Shown one piece after another: positions 1 through 8,621 of a DNA stretch of 64,000 nt. The position numbers and the translations under genes are program-made. The DNA is taken from assembly GCA_942492715.1 (NCBI GenBank), contig CALOFW010000005.1, forward strand, positions 124,001 to 188,000, in the 5' to 3' direction. The notes beneath the pieces are model-generated. The model was not told the origin of the DNA. It saw only the letters and a program-made list of their open reading frames with translations, and made no database searches. Within the stretch, counting starts at the first letter, position 1. Each line of letters starts with the position of its first letter. The stretch comes from Sva-07 sp942492715. Its GTDB lineage: Bacteria > Actinomycetota > Acidimicrobiia > Acidimicrobiales > Ilumatobacteraceae.

Positions 1-189
1 GAGGCCGTGGAACGCCTGGCCCTCCTCGCGCAGCGACGGGTTCTGGAGGTCGCCCTCCTCACCGCCGGTGCAGCACACGAGCACGGTGTGGACGCCCTCG
101 TCGTGGTAGCGCGCCAGCGTCGGGGCGCCCTTGGACGCCTCGTCGTCGGGATGGGCGTGAACGGTCATCAACGTCAGGCGCTCGGTCAC
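1..189 (-). CDS. mca: Mycothiol S-conjugate amidase, N-terminal fragment
   Basis: Only the first 63 codons are in the window; the gene runs off the left edge. Translation from GTG 189 begins VTERLTLMTVHAHPDDE, the AHPDD zinc-binding motif of the PIG-L/LmbE deacetylase fold, followed by SKGAPTLARY and a TGGEEGD segment. The VHAHPDDE-SKG arrangement is typical of Mca, the cytoplasmic zinc amidase that cleaves mycothiol S-conjugates into a mercapturic acid and GlcN-inositol. The sister enzyme MshB is the alternative, but SKGA after the motif favours Mca. An ATG at 168 is an alternative start. A mycoredoxin-like gene at 25.9 kb supports a mycothiol-using host. Confidence 0.8.
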   Translation of the reverse strand, partial: MTERLTLMTVHAHPDDEASKGAPTLARYHDEGVHTVLVCCTGGEEGDLQNPSLREEGQAFHGL

Positions 190-263
190 CCGGGGCAGGC
201 TACCGGCGTCGAGCACGTCGATCCCGGTGACGCCGATGATGCGGGGGATGCAGTCCGAACGCC

Positions 264-269
264 TACGCT
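264..269 (+). promoter_or_regulatory. Predicted -10 element TACGCT
   Basis: TACGCT ends 7 nt before GTG 277, which favours that codon over ATG 280 as the first codon of a leaderless message. Confidence 0.4.
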
Positions 270-276
270 CCGACGG

Positions 277-972
277 GTGATGGGCGTGATCACCTTCCGA
301 ACGGCGACGCTCGGCGTCGCGGCGTCGCTGCTCGCCCTGGGCGCAGCGGCGTGCGACACCGGCGACGGCAAACAGCTCCAGCCCTACGATCCCGCCGACT
401 ACCCCGCGCCGGTGGACACGAGCGACGTCAGCACGAGCCTCGAGATCGGCGCCGGCCAGTTCTCCGCGCCGGCGCCCGGACCCGAACTGGCGGTGTCCCT
501 CCCGCCGATCGATGCTGTCGAGCCGTTCACGATCACCGCGCCGTGGGCCGACGGCCAGCCGATCGACGCTCGCCACACCTGCGACGGGCTCGACGTGGCA
601 CCGGCGGTGAGCTGGGGCGCTGTTCCGTCGGGAACGGTCGAGATCGCGCTCGCGCTCGTCGACGATTCCGCAGTCAGCGAGGGCCGGCCGTTCGTCCACT
701 GGGTGATCACCGGGCTCGACCCCGCCGAGATCGCACTCGCCGAAGGCGACGTCCCACCCGATGCGATCCAAGCGTTGAACTTCTTCGGCAACGTCGGCTA
801 CGACGGCCCGTGTCCGCCGCCCGGCGACGACGCCCATCAGTACCGCCTCACCGCGTACGCGCTCAACACTCCGCTCGAAGCTGCCGATGGAACACTGGCA
901 ACCGAACTCCTGGACACCATCGCCGCAGTCACCATCGGATCGGCCGATCTGATCACGACCTACCAGCGCTGA
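277..972 (+). CDS. YbhB/YbcL (PEBP)-family lipoprotein
   Basis: About 231 residues. An N-terminal hydrophobic stretch ends in a lipobox (LGAAAC), so the protein is probably exported and lipid-anchored. After a Pro/Ser-rich linker the C-terminal ~150 residues match the bacterial Raf-kinase-inhibitor/PEBP fold: the start FTITAPWADGQPIDARHTCDG, a central FVHWVITGLDP with the ligand-site His and Trp, and YDGPCPPPGDDAHQYRLTAYAL near the end. PEBP proteins bind small anionic ligands; no reaction can be assigned to bacterial members. The first codon is GTG 277 or ATG 280. It is transcribed away from mca and is followed by the 10-bp repeats. Confidence 0.8.
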   Translation: MMGVITFRTATLGVAASLLALGAAACDTGDGKQLQPYDPADYPAPVDTSDVSTSLEIGAGQFSAPAPGPELAVSLPPIDAVEPFTITAPWADGQPIDARHTCDGLDVAPAVSWGAVPSGTVEIALALVDDSAVSEGRPFVHWVITGLDPAEIALAEGDVPPDAIQALNFFGNVGYDGPCPPPGDDAHQYRLTAYALNTPLEAADGTLATELLDTIAAVTIGSADLITTYQR

Positions 973-990
973 CCCGGGACGTCGGAGCGA

Positions 991-1057
991 CCGGACGCAA
1001 CCAGACGCAAACAGACGCAAACAGACGCAAACAGACGCAAACAGACGCAAACAGACG
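991..1057 (+). repeat. 10-bp tandem repeat upstream of the GGDEF-EAL gene
   Basis: Four exact copies of ACAGACGCAA lie at 1011-1050, preceded by two diverged copies (991-1010) and followed by a partial copy ACAGACG. The array lies between the PEBP gene stop and the ribosome-binding site (GAGGAGAG) of the next gene, so copy-number change would alter its 5' region without touching coding sequence. Confidence 0.9.
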
Positions 1058-1068
1058 AGGAGAGCGCC

Positions 1069-2811
1069 GTGCACGACGGCGACAACGACAACGAGACCGA
1101 GGGCCTGGGAATCGACGCGTTCGCGCTCCCCCTGGCGGCACGCGAGCTCCTCGACGCCGATCGAACCGCGGTGGTGATCATGACGCTCGATGGTGCGGTC
1201 CGGGCGGCGAACGAATCGGCGCTCGAGCTCCTCGGCGCCCCCTCGGTCGAGTCGCTGGCCGTCGGCTCGGCGAGCCACGTGATGCTCCGCTCGATCCTCG
1301 ACCACGCTCCGCGCCACCTCGTGAACGGTTCGACGGACGGCACCTGGCAGGGTGACATCGATCGCATCGACACCGTCGGCGACCAACTCGTCTTCCGCGC
1401 CACCGTGGCGGTTCGCCGCGACGACCAACTCCCCACCGGCGGCTTCATCGGACTGACCGCCCACAACGTCACCTCCGCACGGGCCAACCTGGCCACCCTG
1501 CGCCACCGGGCGACACACGATCCGTTGACCGGCCTGCCCAATCGGCGCCAGATCCTGACGACGCTGTCGCACGCGTTGGCCGATCAACGCGGCCGCCCGG
1601 GTCACGTGGCCGCGATCTTCGTCGACCTCGACCGGCTGAAGCACGTCAACGACGCGCTCGGACACCAGGTCGGTGACCGGCTGCTCGTGTCGGTCGCGCA
1701 ACGGCTCGCCGACACCGTGCGACCACAGGACCGCGTGGCACGGATCGGCGGCGACGAGTTCCTCGCGGTGTGCACCGACATCATCGACGCCGAGGATGCA
1801 CTCGACCTCGCGGATCGGATCCGACGAGCACTGACCGGCCACCTTCGCCTCCGGCAGCTCGACCTCCCGTTCTCCGTCAGCATCGGGGTCGCGCTCTCCG
1901 ACGACGTGGCGCCGCGCGCCGACGACCCGCTGCCGGCGTCGACGCTGATCAGCAACGCCGACACCGCCATGTACGAGGCCAAGACCGCAGGGCGCAGCCG
2001 CTGTGTGGTCTTCACCACCGAGATGCATTCCGCAGCACGCGAACGAACCGAACTCGCGGCCGAACTGGCGCGGGCGATCACCGACAAGCGCCTCAGCATC
2101 GACTACCAACCGGTGTTCTCCGCCGTCACCCGCCAGACCGTGGGCGCCGAGGCGCTCGTGCGCTGGCAGCACCCCACTCGGGGCCGGATCGAGCCGATCG
2201 AGTTCGTGTCGATCGCCGAGGAGGCCGGCTCGATCGGCGAGCTCGGCGAGTTCGTGCTCGAGCAGGCGATGGTCGAGACGCGCCTCTGGCTCGAACAGGG
2301 CCGGATCGGCGACGGATTCGCCGCGCACGTGAACGTGTCGCCGGCGCAACTCGCGAGTGCGTCGTTCGTCAACTTGGTGATGTCGATGTTGCGGGTGCAC
2401 GGACTCGAGCCGCACCGGTTGGTGCTCGAAGCCCGCGAGACAGCGCTCCTCGGCCGCAATGTCGACATCCAGCGATCCGTCCGGGCGCTGCGACGACTGG
2501 GTGTGCGCATCGCGATCGACAACTTCGGCACGGGTGCGAACGCGTTGTCGGCACTGACCGACGTCGGCGCCGACATCGTCAAGCTCGATGGCGCGTTCGG
2601 CCTCCCGACCGGGTCGACCGACGCCGACACCCGGCTCGTGCGTGCGGTGGTGCTGCTCGCACACGCACTCGACATGCGCGTCGTGGCGGAACGGGTGAGC
2701 ACGGTCGAACAACTGCTGCGCCTACGAGCGGCGGGCTGCGACGAGGTGCAGGGCAACCTGCTCGCACCCGCATCCGCAGCCGAGCACCTGGTCACCTCGT
2801 CCCCGTTCTGA
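1069..2811 (+). CDS. PAS-GGDEF-EAL cyclic-di-GMP signalling protein
   Basis: 580 residues, no signal peptide or membrane segments. A PAS-like sensor covers about residues 20-125. The GGDEF domain follows, with HDPLTGLPNRRQ, an intact RIGGDEF at about 226-230 and an RPQD product-inhibition site five residues before it, so diguanylate cyclase activity is expected. The EAL domain starts near 350 (VGAEALVRWQHP), but the usual DDFGTG reads DNFGTG and the later EGVET reads ERVST, changing metal or catalytic positions; phosphodiesterase activity may be lost. GTG start with GAGGAGAG just upstream. Confidence 0.93.
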   Translation: MHDGDNDNETEGLGIDAFALPLAARELLDADRTAVVIMTLDGAVRAANESALELLGAPSVESLAVGSASHVMLRSILDHAPRHLVNGSTDGTWQGDIDRIDTVGDQLVFRATVAVRRDDQLPTGGFIGLTAHNVTSARANLATLRHRATHDPLTGLPNRRQILTTLSHALADQRGRPGHVAAIFVDLDRLKHVNDALGHQVGDRLLVSVAQRLADTVRPQDRVARIGGDEFLAVCTDIIDAEDALDLADRIRRALTGHLRLRQLDLPFSVSIGVALSDDVAPRADDPLPASTLISNADTAMYEAKTAGRSRCVVFTTEMHSAARERTELAAELARAITDKRLSIDYQPVFSAVTRQTVGAEALVRWQHPTRGRIEPIEFVSIAEEAGSIGELGEFVLEQAMVETRLWLEQGRIGDGFAAHVNVSPAQLASASFVNLVMSMLRVHGLEPHRLVLEARETALLGRNVDIQRSVRALRRLGVRIAIDNFGTGANALSALTDVGADIVKLDGAFGLPTGSTDADTRLVRAVVLLAHALDMRVVAERVSTVEQLLRLRAAGCDEVQGNLLAPASAAEHLVTSSPF

Positions 2812-2867
2812 CTGCGCTGGGGCTGAGCACGCCAGGAGGGCGGGGCGTTGCGAGTGCCCGGGGTCGA

Positions 2868-2873
2868 TACCCT
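2868..2873 (+). promoter_or_regulatory. Predicted -10 element TACCCT
   Basis: TACCCT ends 6 nt before the GTG at 2880 of the rhomboid gene; no convincing Shine-Dalgarno fits in that space. Confidence 0.5.
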
Positions 2874-2879
2874 GAGAGC

Positions 2880-3848
2880 GTGCCGTTGCCGCCGCCGCCC
2901 CCACCCGGCTCCTCGGGCGCCACCAGCGCCGGGCCTGCCGCGGGCCCGACCGGTCCACTGCCCACGCCGCCGTCGACCACCACCACCTGTTACCGCCACC
3001 CCGACCGCCCGGCCGGTCGGCGCTGCACGCGATGCGGCACTCCGGCTTGCGAGTCGTGTCTCGTGCAGGCGGCGGTCGGCAGCCACTGCCTGTCGTGTGC
3101 GAAGGCATCACGGCCCGACGTGAAGACCCGAGCCAGGTTCTGGTCAGCGCGCCAGCCGCTCCTGGTGACCATGTCGCTGCTCACGATGAACGTCGTGGTC
3201 TTCCTGGCCGTCCTGCTGTTCACCCGCGATCCCGGCGCGCTCAGCGGGAGTGTGACCGACGCGCACCTGCGGTTCGGGCTCAGCCGCGACGTGTTGGCCC
3301 AACCGATCCTCTGGCAGAGCGCCGACGGCGTGATCGTCACCGAACCCGACGGCTGGTACCGGCTGGTCACCTCGGGGTTCATGCACTTCGGCGTCCTCCA
3401 CATCGCGTTCAACATGTACTTCCTCTACGCCCTCGGGCGGATGCTCGAGCCGGCACTGGGGCGGATCCGGTACCTGCTCCTCTACCTGGCGTCGTTGCTC
3501 GGCGGCTCGCTCGGCGTGGTCGTGATGGGTGGCGTGGGGATCACCGCCGGCGCGTCCGGTGCCGTGTTCGGCCTGCTCGCCGCCGCCACGATCGGGCTGT
3601 GGCGGCGCGGCGTGAACCCGTTCTCCACCGGTATCGGCGCCACGCTGATCCTGAACCTCTTCATCACGTTCGCGATCCCGGGCATCTCGATCGGGGGCCA
3701 TGTCGGTGGCATCATCGCCGGTTCGATCTGCGGGCTGGTGATGCTCGCGCCGCCGTACAAGGCCTTTCCTCCTTGGGCGAGCTTCGCCACCCCGGTCGCC
3801 GTCGGTGCGATCAGCGTGATCGGCTCGATTGCGATCGTGGCGGGATGA
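2880..3848 (+). CDS. Rhomboid-family intramembrane serine protease with N-terminal zinc-finger-like region
   Basis: 322 residues. The first ~35 are Pro/Ser/Thr-rich; residues 37-73 carry a B-box-like set of Cys/His (CYRHPDRP, CTRCGTPACESC, HCLSC) probably binding zinc. Six or seven membrane helices follow from about residue 93. Rhomboid features are present: HFGVLHIAFNMYFLYALG (oxyanion-side His and Asn near 174-178), the nucleophile in GASGAVFG (about Ser226) and the catalytic His in GGHVGG (about 274). Such proteins cleave membrane-tethered substrates within the bilayer; the substrate is unknown. The stop at 3846-3848 is 10 nt before the next start, so co-transcription with the dehydrogenase is likely. 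Confidence 0.93.
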   Translation: MPLPPPPPPGSSGATSAGPAAGPTGPLPTPPSTTTTCYRHPDRPAGRRCTRCGTPACESCLVQAAVGSHCLSCAKASRPDVKTRARFWSARQPLLVTMSLLTMNVVVFLAVLLFTRDPGALSGSVTDAHLRFGLSRDVLAQPILWQSADGVIVTEPDGWYRLVTSGFMHFGVLHIAFNMYFLYALGRMLEPALGRIRYLLLYLASLLGGSLGVVVMGGVGITAGASGAVFGLLAAATIGLWRRGVNPFSTGIGATLILNLFITFAIPGISIGGHVGGIIAGSICGLVMLAPPYKAFPPWASFATPVAVGAISVIGSIAIVAG

Positions 3849-3858
3849 GGGGAGCGTC

Positions 3859-5565
3859 GTGACCCTGCGTGATCGCCACCTGCAGCGCCTTCGCAGCGAG
3901 CACTTCGACACGCTCGTCATCGGCGGCGGCATCAACGGCGCCGTCGCCGCTGCCTCCCTCGCCGGACGCGGTGCCTCGGTCGCCATGATCGACCGCGGCG
4001 ACTTCGCGTCGTTCACCAGCCAAGCCTCCTCCAATCTGGTGTGGGGAGGGTTCAAGTACCTCGAGAACTACGAGCTCTGGCTCGTGTTCAAGCTCTGCCG
4101 GTCGCGCAACCGCCTGATGCGCGCCTACCCGGCCAACATCAGCCAGATCGGGTTCTACGGCGCGCTCGACGACACCGCCCCCTACAAGCCGTGGTTCGCC
4201 GGCCTCGGTGCCCTCGGATACTGGATCATCGGCCAGTTCGGCACCAAGCCGCCGCGGCTGCTGTCGGCCCAGAAGATCGAGCGGGAGGAGCCCGTCGTCG
4301 ACACCACCACGGTCGCCGGCGGCATCGAGTACTTCGACGGCATCCTGGTCGACAACGACGCCCGCTTCGTGTTCTCCTTCGTGCGCGCAGCGATCGAGGC
4401 CGGGGCGGCGGCTGCGAACTACGTCGAGTTGGCCTCGGCGGAACGTGTCGACGACCGCTGGGTCGCCACGCTGCGCGACGTCGACCGCGGCGAGGAGTTC
4501 ACGGTCACGGCCACCACGATCGTCAACGCTGCGGGACCGTTCGTCGACGAGCTGAACGAGCAGTGGGACGTCCGCACCGACCATCGCATCGTGTACTCCA
4601 AGGGAATCCACCTCGTGGTGCCCCGCCTCACCACGCACGATCACCACCGGGTCCTTGCGTTCTTCGACGACACGCAACGCCTGTTCTACGTGATCCCGAT
4701 GGGCCGTCGTTCGGTGATCGGAACCACCGACACGCGTGTCGACACCCCGTTCACCGAGGTCACCGACGACGACATCGAGTTCCTGCTCGGCCAGATCAAC
4801 GCTCGGCTCGACCTCGACGAGCCACTGACCAGGGCCGACATCATCGCCGAGCGGACCGGCGTGAGGCCGCTCGTGGTGCCGACGAAGCCACAGCGCCGCT
4901 GGTGGTCGCGGCGAGCGGCCGACACCGACCATTCGACGGTCGACTGGACGAAGCTCAGCCGCAAGCACGCCGTCGAGACCGATCGGGATCGACGAATCGT
5001 CACGATCTTCGGGGGCAAGTTGACCGACTGCCTCAACGTCGGCGAGGAGGTCGCGGCCGAGATCGAGACGCTCGGCGTGCCTCTCGAACCCGATCTCCGC
5101 AACTGGTACGGCGAGCCGGCGCCCGCCACCCGTGAGGAGTTCTACCGACAGGCTCGCCTGATGCGGCTCGACGAGTACCGCTCGAAGGCCGACACGGAGC
5201 CGCTGACCGACCGGCTCTGGCGGCGATACGGACGGCGAGCGTTCGGGATGCTCGAAGCGATCCGCGAGGACCCCACGATGGCCGAGGACGTGATGGGGTC
5301 GGCCGACTACCTCCGCGTGGAGCTCCACTCCGCGGCCCGCTCCGAGATGGTCACCCGCCTCGAGGACTTCATGCGGCGGCGCTCGAAGATCGACCTGGTC
5401 GTGAGCGACGACGACATCGCCGCGTCGGAGGGCCTCTACGAGGTCGCCGAGATCCTGTTCGGCGACGACGCCGAGCGGCGTCTCGCGGAATACTTCGGGG
5501 GACGCGACGCCATCCCTGCCGGTGTGCTGGGACGACATCGCCCGGTCGCCGGACCGACTTCCTGA
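3859..5565 (+). CDS. glpD: FAD-dependent glycerol-3-phosphate dehydrogenase/oxidase
   Basis: 568 residues. Oxidises sn-glycerol-3-phosphate to dihydroxyacetone phosphate and passes electrons to the respiratory chain. The N-terminus has the FAD dinucleotide fold (VIGGGINGAVAA), then the SQASSNLVWGGFKYLENYE segment characteristic of GlpD, and GRRSVIGTTDT in mid-protein; the C-terminal ~120 residues form the helical domain. GTG 3859 is chosen because AGGGGAG lies directly in front of it; an in-frame ATG at 3829 would overlap the rhomboid gene. A soluble NAD(P)-linked enzyme (gpsA) is encoded separately near 32.3 kb and normally runs in the biosynthetic direction. Confidence 0.92.
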   Translation: MTLRDRHLQRLRSEHFDTLVIGGGINGAVAAASLAGRGASVAMIDRGDFASFTSQASSNLVWGGFKYLENYELWLVFKLCRSRNRLMRAYPANISQIGFYGALDDTAPYKPWFAGLGALGYWIIGQFGTKPPRLLSAQKIEREEPVVDTTTVAGGIEYFDGILVDNDARFVFSFVRAAIEAGAAAANYVELASAERVDDRWVATLRDVDRGEEFTVTATTIVNAAGPFVDELNEQWDVRTDHRIVYSKGIHLVVPRLTTHDHHRVLAFFDDTQRLFYVIPMGRRSVIGTTDTRVDTPFTEVTDDDIEFLLGQINARLDLDEPLTRADIIAERTGVRPLVVPTKPQRRWWSRRAADTDHSTVDWTKLSRKHAVETDRDRRIVTIFGGKLTDCLNVGEEVAAEIETLGVPLEPDLRNWYGEPAPATREEFYRQARLMRLDEYRSKADTEPLTDRLWRRYGRRAFGMLEAIREDPTMAEDVMGSADYLRVELHSAARSEMVTRLEDFMRRRSKIDLVVSDDDIAASEGLYEVAEILFGDDAERRLAEYFGGRDAIPAGVLGRHRPVAGPTS

Positions 5566-5570
5566 GCCCG

Positions 5571-6356
5571 ATGTTCACATCGATCCGTCGTCGGTTGGCC
5601 GGGCGCGGCGCCACCGACGGATTCGACGAATCCTGGCGCGCCGTGCTCGAGACCGGTTTCGAGCACTGGCGTACCCTCACCCCTGAAGAACTCGATCGGA
5701 TGGAAGTGCTCGTCGCCCGGTTCGTCCGCCGGACGCGGTGGGAGGCGGCGAACGGGTTCGTGCTCGACGACGCGATCAAGGTACTGATCGCCGCTCAGGC
5801 GTCGATGCTGCTCCTGGGGCTCGACATCGACGAGTACCCGCAGCTCACCTCCGTGATCGTGCATCCCTCCACCGTGCGCCTGCACGGCGACCATGCCGCA
5901 GGCAGCGGGCTGCGATCGACCGGCACGCAGTTGCTCGCCGGCCAGGCCCACTACCAGGGCCCGGTGGTGCTCTCGTGGAACGCCGCACGCCGGGGTGCCC
6001 GCTTCCCTGGTTCCGGCCAGAACGTGGTGTACCACGAGTTCGCCCACCAGCTCGACATGCTCGACGGAATCACCGACGGCACACCGCCGCTGGGCGACGA
6101 GGAGGCACGCCAGCGCTGGGTGGAGGTCTGCACCACCGCGTACGACACGGTGCGCGCCGAGGGCTCACCGGTGCTGCGACCCTACGCGGGCACCAACCCG
6201 GCAGAGTTCTTCGCTGTGGCGACCGAGGTGTTCTTCAACCGTCCGGTCGAACTGCGCGAGCACGAGCCGGCGCTCTACACCGAATTGGCGGCGTTCTATC
6301 ACCAGGACCCCGCCGCACGCGTCGAGACGACGCTCGCCGACAGCGACCCGATCTGA
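5571..6356 (+). CDS. mtfA: MtfA-family zinc peptidase
   Basis: 261 residues, 5 nt after glpD. The zinc motif HEFAH (in VVYHEFAHQLDML) and the downstream glutamate in NPAEFFAVATEVFF match the MtfA/M90 family. In enterobacteria MtfA binds the glucose-system repressor Mlc and has aminopeptidase activity; actinobacterial homologues are usually annotated as zinc-dependent peptidases with unknown substrates. No signal peptide, so cytoplasmic. Close spacing with the dehydrogenase and the following transporter suggests one transcript. Confidence 0.87.
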   Translation: MFTSIRRRLAGRGATDGFDESWRAVLETGFEHWRTLTPEELDRMEVLVARFVRRTRWEAANGFVLDDAIKVLIAAQASMLLLGLDIDEYPQLTSVIVHPSTVRLHGDHAAGSGLRSTGTQLLAGQAHYQGPVVLSWNAARRGARFPGSGQNVVYHEFAHQLDMLDGITDGTPPLGDEEARQRWVEVCTTAYDTVRAEGSPVLRPYAGTNPAEFFAVATEVFFNRPVELREHEPALYTELAAFYHQDPAARVETTLADSDPI

Positions 6357-6365
6357 CCCGGTCCG

Positions 6366-7193
6366 ATGCCCATCCTGCTCGGCGCGCTCGCCTCGGTACT
6401 GATCGGCTGTTCGGACTTCCTCGGCCGGTACGGCACGCGTCGATCCAACGCCGTGACCGCCACGAGTGGCGCCATGCTCGGCGGTGCCGTGGTGGCGACG
6501 GCGGCACTGCTGGTGATCCCCGGCGTGCTGACCGGCCGCGACGTCCTGCTCGGTGGCGCGTCAGGGCTCGTGGTCGGGATCGCGCTCGCGCTGCTCTACG
6601 AAGCGATGGCCACCTCGTCGGCGGCGGTGGCAGGGCCGTTGGTCGCGCTCGGAGCGGCGTTCGTGCCCCTCGCCTGGGACATCTCGAGGGGCAACACGCC
6701 GTCCGGCCTCGTGGCGATCGGCGCCCTCGTGGCCATCGCCAGCCTGCTCCTCGTGATGTACTCGCCGTCGTTGCGCGGCACCCTGCGCCGCGGGATCGGG
6801 CTGTCGCTGGTGGCGGCGCTGCTGTTCGGCATCGCATTCACACTCGTGGGCGAGGCGGGCGATGACAGCGGGGCATGGGCGCCGGCCGCCCAACGTGTGG
6901 TCGCGCTCGTGGTGATGCTGATGCTGGCGACGGTTCGAGGCGTGCCACGTCTGCCACCGCGTCGCCTGATCGGACCGATGCTCGTGTCGGGGACCTGCGG
7001 ATCGCTCGCGATCGTGGCGTTCGCGCTCGGCACACAGCAGGGCTCGCTCGCTGCCGTGGCCGTGTCCGCCTCGATGTTCCCCGCGGTGTCGGCGACCCTG
7101 GCGGCGGCCTTCGACGAGGACACGTTGCGCTGGTGGCAGATGATCGGGATCCTCGGAGTGATCGCCGGGATCTCCCTGATGGCGCTCGGCTGA
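6366..7193 (+). CDS. EamA/DMT-family transporter
   Basis: 275 residues with about ten hydrophobic segments in the two five-helix halves expected of the drug/metabolite transporter superfamily. The protein ends with a helix (WQMIGILGVIAGISLMALG) typical of EamA repeats. The substrate cannot be read from sequence; relatives export amino acids, purines or other metabolites. It starts 9 nt after mtfA and is probably in the same transcript. Confidence 0.87.
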   Translation: MPILLGALASVLIGCSDFLGRYGTRRSNAVTATSGAMLGGAVVATAALLVIPGVLTGRDVLLGGASGLVVGIALALLYEAMATSSAAVAGPLVALGAAFVPLAWDISRGNTPSGLVAIGALVAIASLLLVMYSPSLRGTLRRGIGLSLVAALLFGIAFTLVGEAGDDSGAWAPAAQRVVALVVMLMLATVRGVPRLPPRRLIGPMLVSGTCGSLAIVAFALGTQQGSLAAVAVSASMFPAVSATLAAAFDEDTLRWWQMIGILGVIAGISLMALG

Positions 7194-7243
7194 CGCTGCT
7201 GGCTCCGGGAACTCTGTGACAGCCCCTCGTCATGATGGGCACC

Positions 7244-7462
7244 ATGAAGCCAGCGACCCACACCCAGCTCCCGTCGGCCGAACAGCTCACCCTGCTCTCC
7301 ACGGTCGTCGCGCCCGCCACACCCGCCCGATTCCGTCTCAGCCGCGAAACCCGCGAGCGCGGCCTGCGCCACGTCGCCGAGATCCGCCGGATGCTCGCCG
7401 AGCGAGCCGACCTCACCGCCATGGCGAGTTCGGCGGAGGTGCTCCAGGACCGAGCGGCGTGA
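7244..7462 (+). CDS. Small conserved-looking protein of unknown function
   Basis: 72 residues from ATG 7244 (ATG 7232 would add four). Composition is plausible for a real protein: a Thr/Ser/Pro N-terminus and an amphipathic, Arg-rich helical segment RLSRETRERGLRHVAEIRR. I do not recognise a family. A weak CATGAT hexamer stands 7 nt before ATG 7244, resembling the leaderless promoters seen elsewhere in the window. It converges on the oxidoreductase at 7479 with a 16-nt gap. Confidence 0.5.
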   Translation: MKPATHTQLPSAEQLTLLSTVVAPATPARFRLSRETRERGLRHVAEIRRMLAERADLTAMASSAEVLQDRAA

Positions 7463-7478
7463 CGGCCCGGCGATCGAT

Positions 7479-8462
7479 TCAGCCGGCGCTCGGCGACAGG
7501 TCGGTGACCGCCTGCCAGTAGTCGAGGGCGGGGTCGAGCGGCAGGATCGCCAGCGAGCTGGTGGTGACGCCGTTGTCGAAGTACGCCTGGATCTGCGCTC
7601 GACACTCCGCCGGCGAGCCGTGTACCACGAGGTCATCGACCACGGAATCGGGGATCTCGGCCAACGCCGCCTTGCGATCACCGGCCGCCCACGCGTCCCA
7701 CATCCCCTGCAGCTGCTCCCCTCGTCCGAGCCACTGGTGGAACGCGGCGTACACCGGCACGTTCAGGTAGGCCGCGATGGCAAACTTCGCTGCGCCTCGC
7801 ACGATGTCGGCGTTCTCGCTCGGGCAGCAGAAGATCCGAGCCACGATCTCCCGATCGTCGCCACCGGCGGCATCGCGAACCACGGGGACCACGGTCGCGA
7901 CGTCCTCGGCCGACAACCAGTTGATGATCGCCCCGTCGGCTTCCCGACCGGCGAGTCGCAGCATGCCCTCACGCAGTGCCGCCACGAGGATCGGCGGTGT
8001 CTGTTCCGGGCGCACTCCGAGCTTGAACCCGTTGATCTCGAACGTGTCGTAGCTGTGCTTGATCTTCTCGCCCCCCAGCGCGTCCTTGAGAAAGCGCACG
8101 ACGTCACGGACCTTCTTGTACGGCTCCTCGAACGGCACCCCGTTCCACCGCTCGACGATCACGTTGCTCGACGAACCGATTCCGATGGCGAAACGCCCCG
8201 GCGCGGCGTCGGCCATCGACGCAACACTCTGTGCCATGCAGGCAGGGGCACGCGTGTAGGCGGGCACGATCGCTGTTCCGAGACGCAGTCGCGGCTCCCA
8301 GGCGGCCGCGAGGGCGAGCGGCGTGAAGGCGTCGGCCCCGTCGGACTCGGCCGACCAGATGTCGGTGTAGCCCATGTCGGCGAGGGCCGAGAGCTTCTCA
8401 CGGTGGCTGTGCAGCGGGCCGGGAAGCGGAACGGTCATACCAGGTCGTGTCGGAAGCGCCAT
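7479..8462 (-). CDS. LLM-class F420-dependent oxidoreductase
   Basis: 327 residues of the luciferase-like monooxygenase TIM-barrel family. Visible features are the N-terminal YTDIWSAESDGADAFTPLALAAA, RLGTAIVPAYTRAP, and GRFAIGIGSSSNVIVERWNG, the last typical of F420-type members of the group. These enzymes move hydride between F420H2 (less often FMNH2) and a substrate that cannot be predicted here. ATG 8462 is preferred over one at 8501 because a TANNNT hexamer stands 7 nt upstream. CofC at 33.4 kb shows that the host makes F420. Confidence 0.88.
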   Translation of the reverse strand: MALPTRPGMTVPLPGPLHSHREKLSALADMGYTDIWSAESDGADAFTPLALAAAWEPRLRLGTAIVPAYTRAPACMAQSVASMADAAPGRFAIGIGSSSNVIVERWNGVPFEEPYKKVRDVVRFLKDALGGEKIKHSYDTFEINGFKLGVRPEQTPPILVAALREGMLRLAGREADGAIINWLSAEDVATVVPVVRDAAGGDDREIVARIFCCPSENADIVRGAAKFAIAAYLNVPVYAAFHQWLGRGEQLQGMWDAWAAGDRKAALAEIPDSVVDDLVVHGSPAECRAQIQAYFDNGVTTSSLAILPLDPALDYWQAVTDLSPSAG

Positions 8463-8469
8463 CGCATCG

Positions 8470-8475
8470 ACACTA
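8470..8475 (-). promoter_or_regulatory. Predicted -10 element TAGTGT
   Basis: On the minus strand TAGTGT ends 7 nt before ATG 8462 of the LLM oxidoreductase. Confidence 0.5.
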
Positions 8476-8578
8476 CGCAGCGGACCCGTCGCGGTTCCCA
8501 CCGGTGGAGTCCAGCCCGTCTGCGTCGGTGGACACAGCCGTCAGGTTCCCGCGACAACCACTGGTCGTTGGACCCGAA

Positions 8579-8621
8579 CTCGTGAACCAGTTGCGCACGT
8601 GGACCGCATCCAGTTCACGAG
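8579..8621. terminator. Inverted repeat overlapping the stop of the B12-binding protein gene
   Basis: CTCGTGAAC at 8579-8587 pairs with GTTCACGAG at 8613-8621 (9 bp, 25-nt loop). It overlaps the TGA of the minus-strand gene ending at 8615. The long loop and absence of a T-tract make it a weak terminator candidate. Confidence 0.3.

Noticed and set aside
3811..5538. Long open frame antisense to glpD (575 codons)
   Set aside because: GC-rich coding sequence leaves long shadow frames; composition is Arg/Asp/Val-rich with no domain, and the plus-strand gene is certain.
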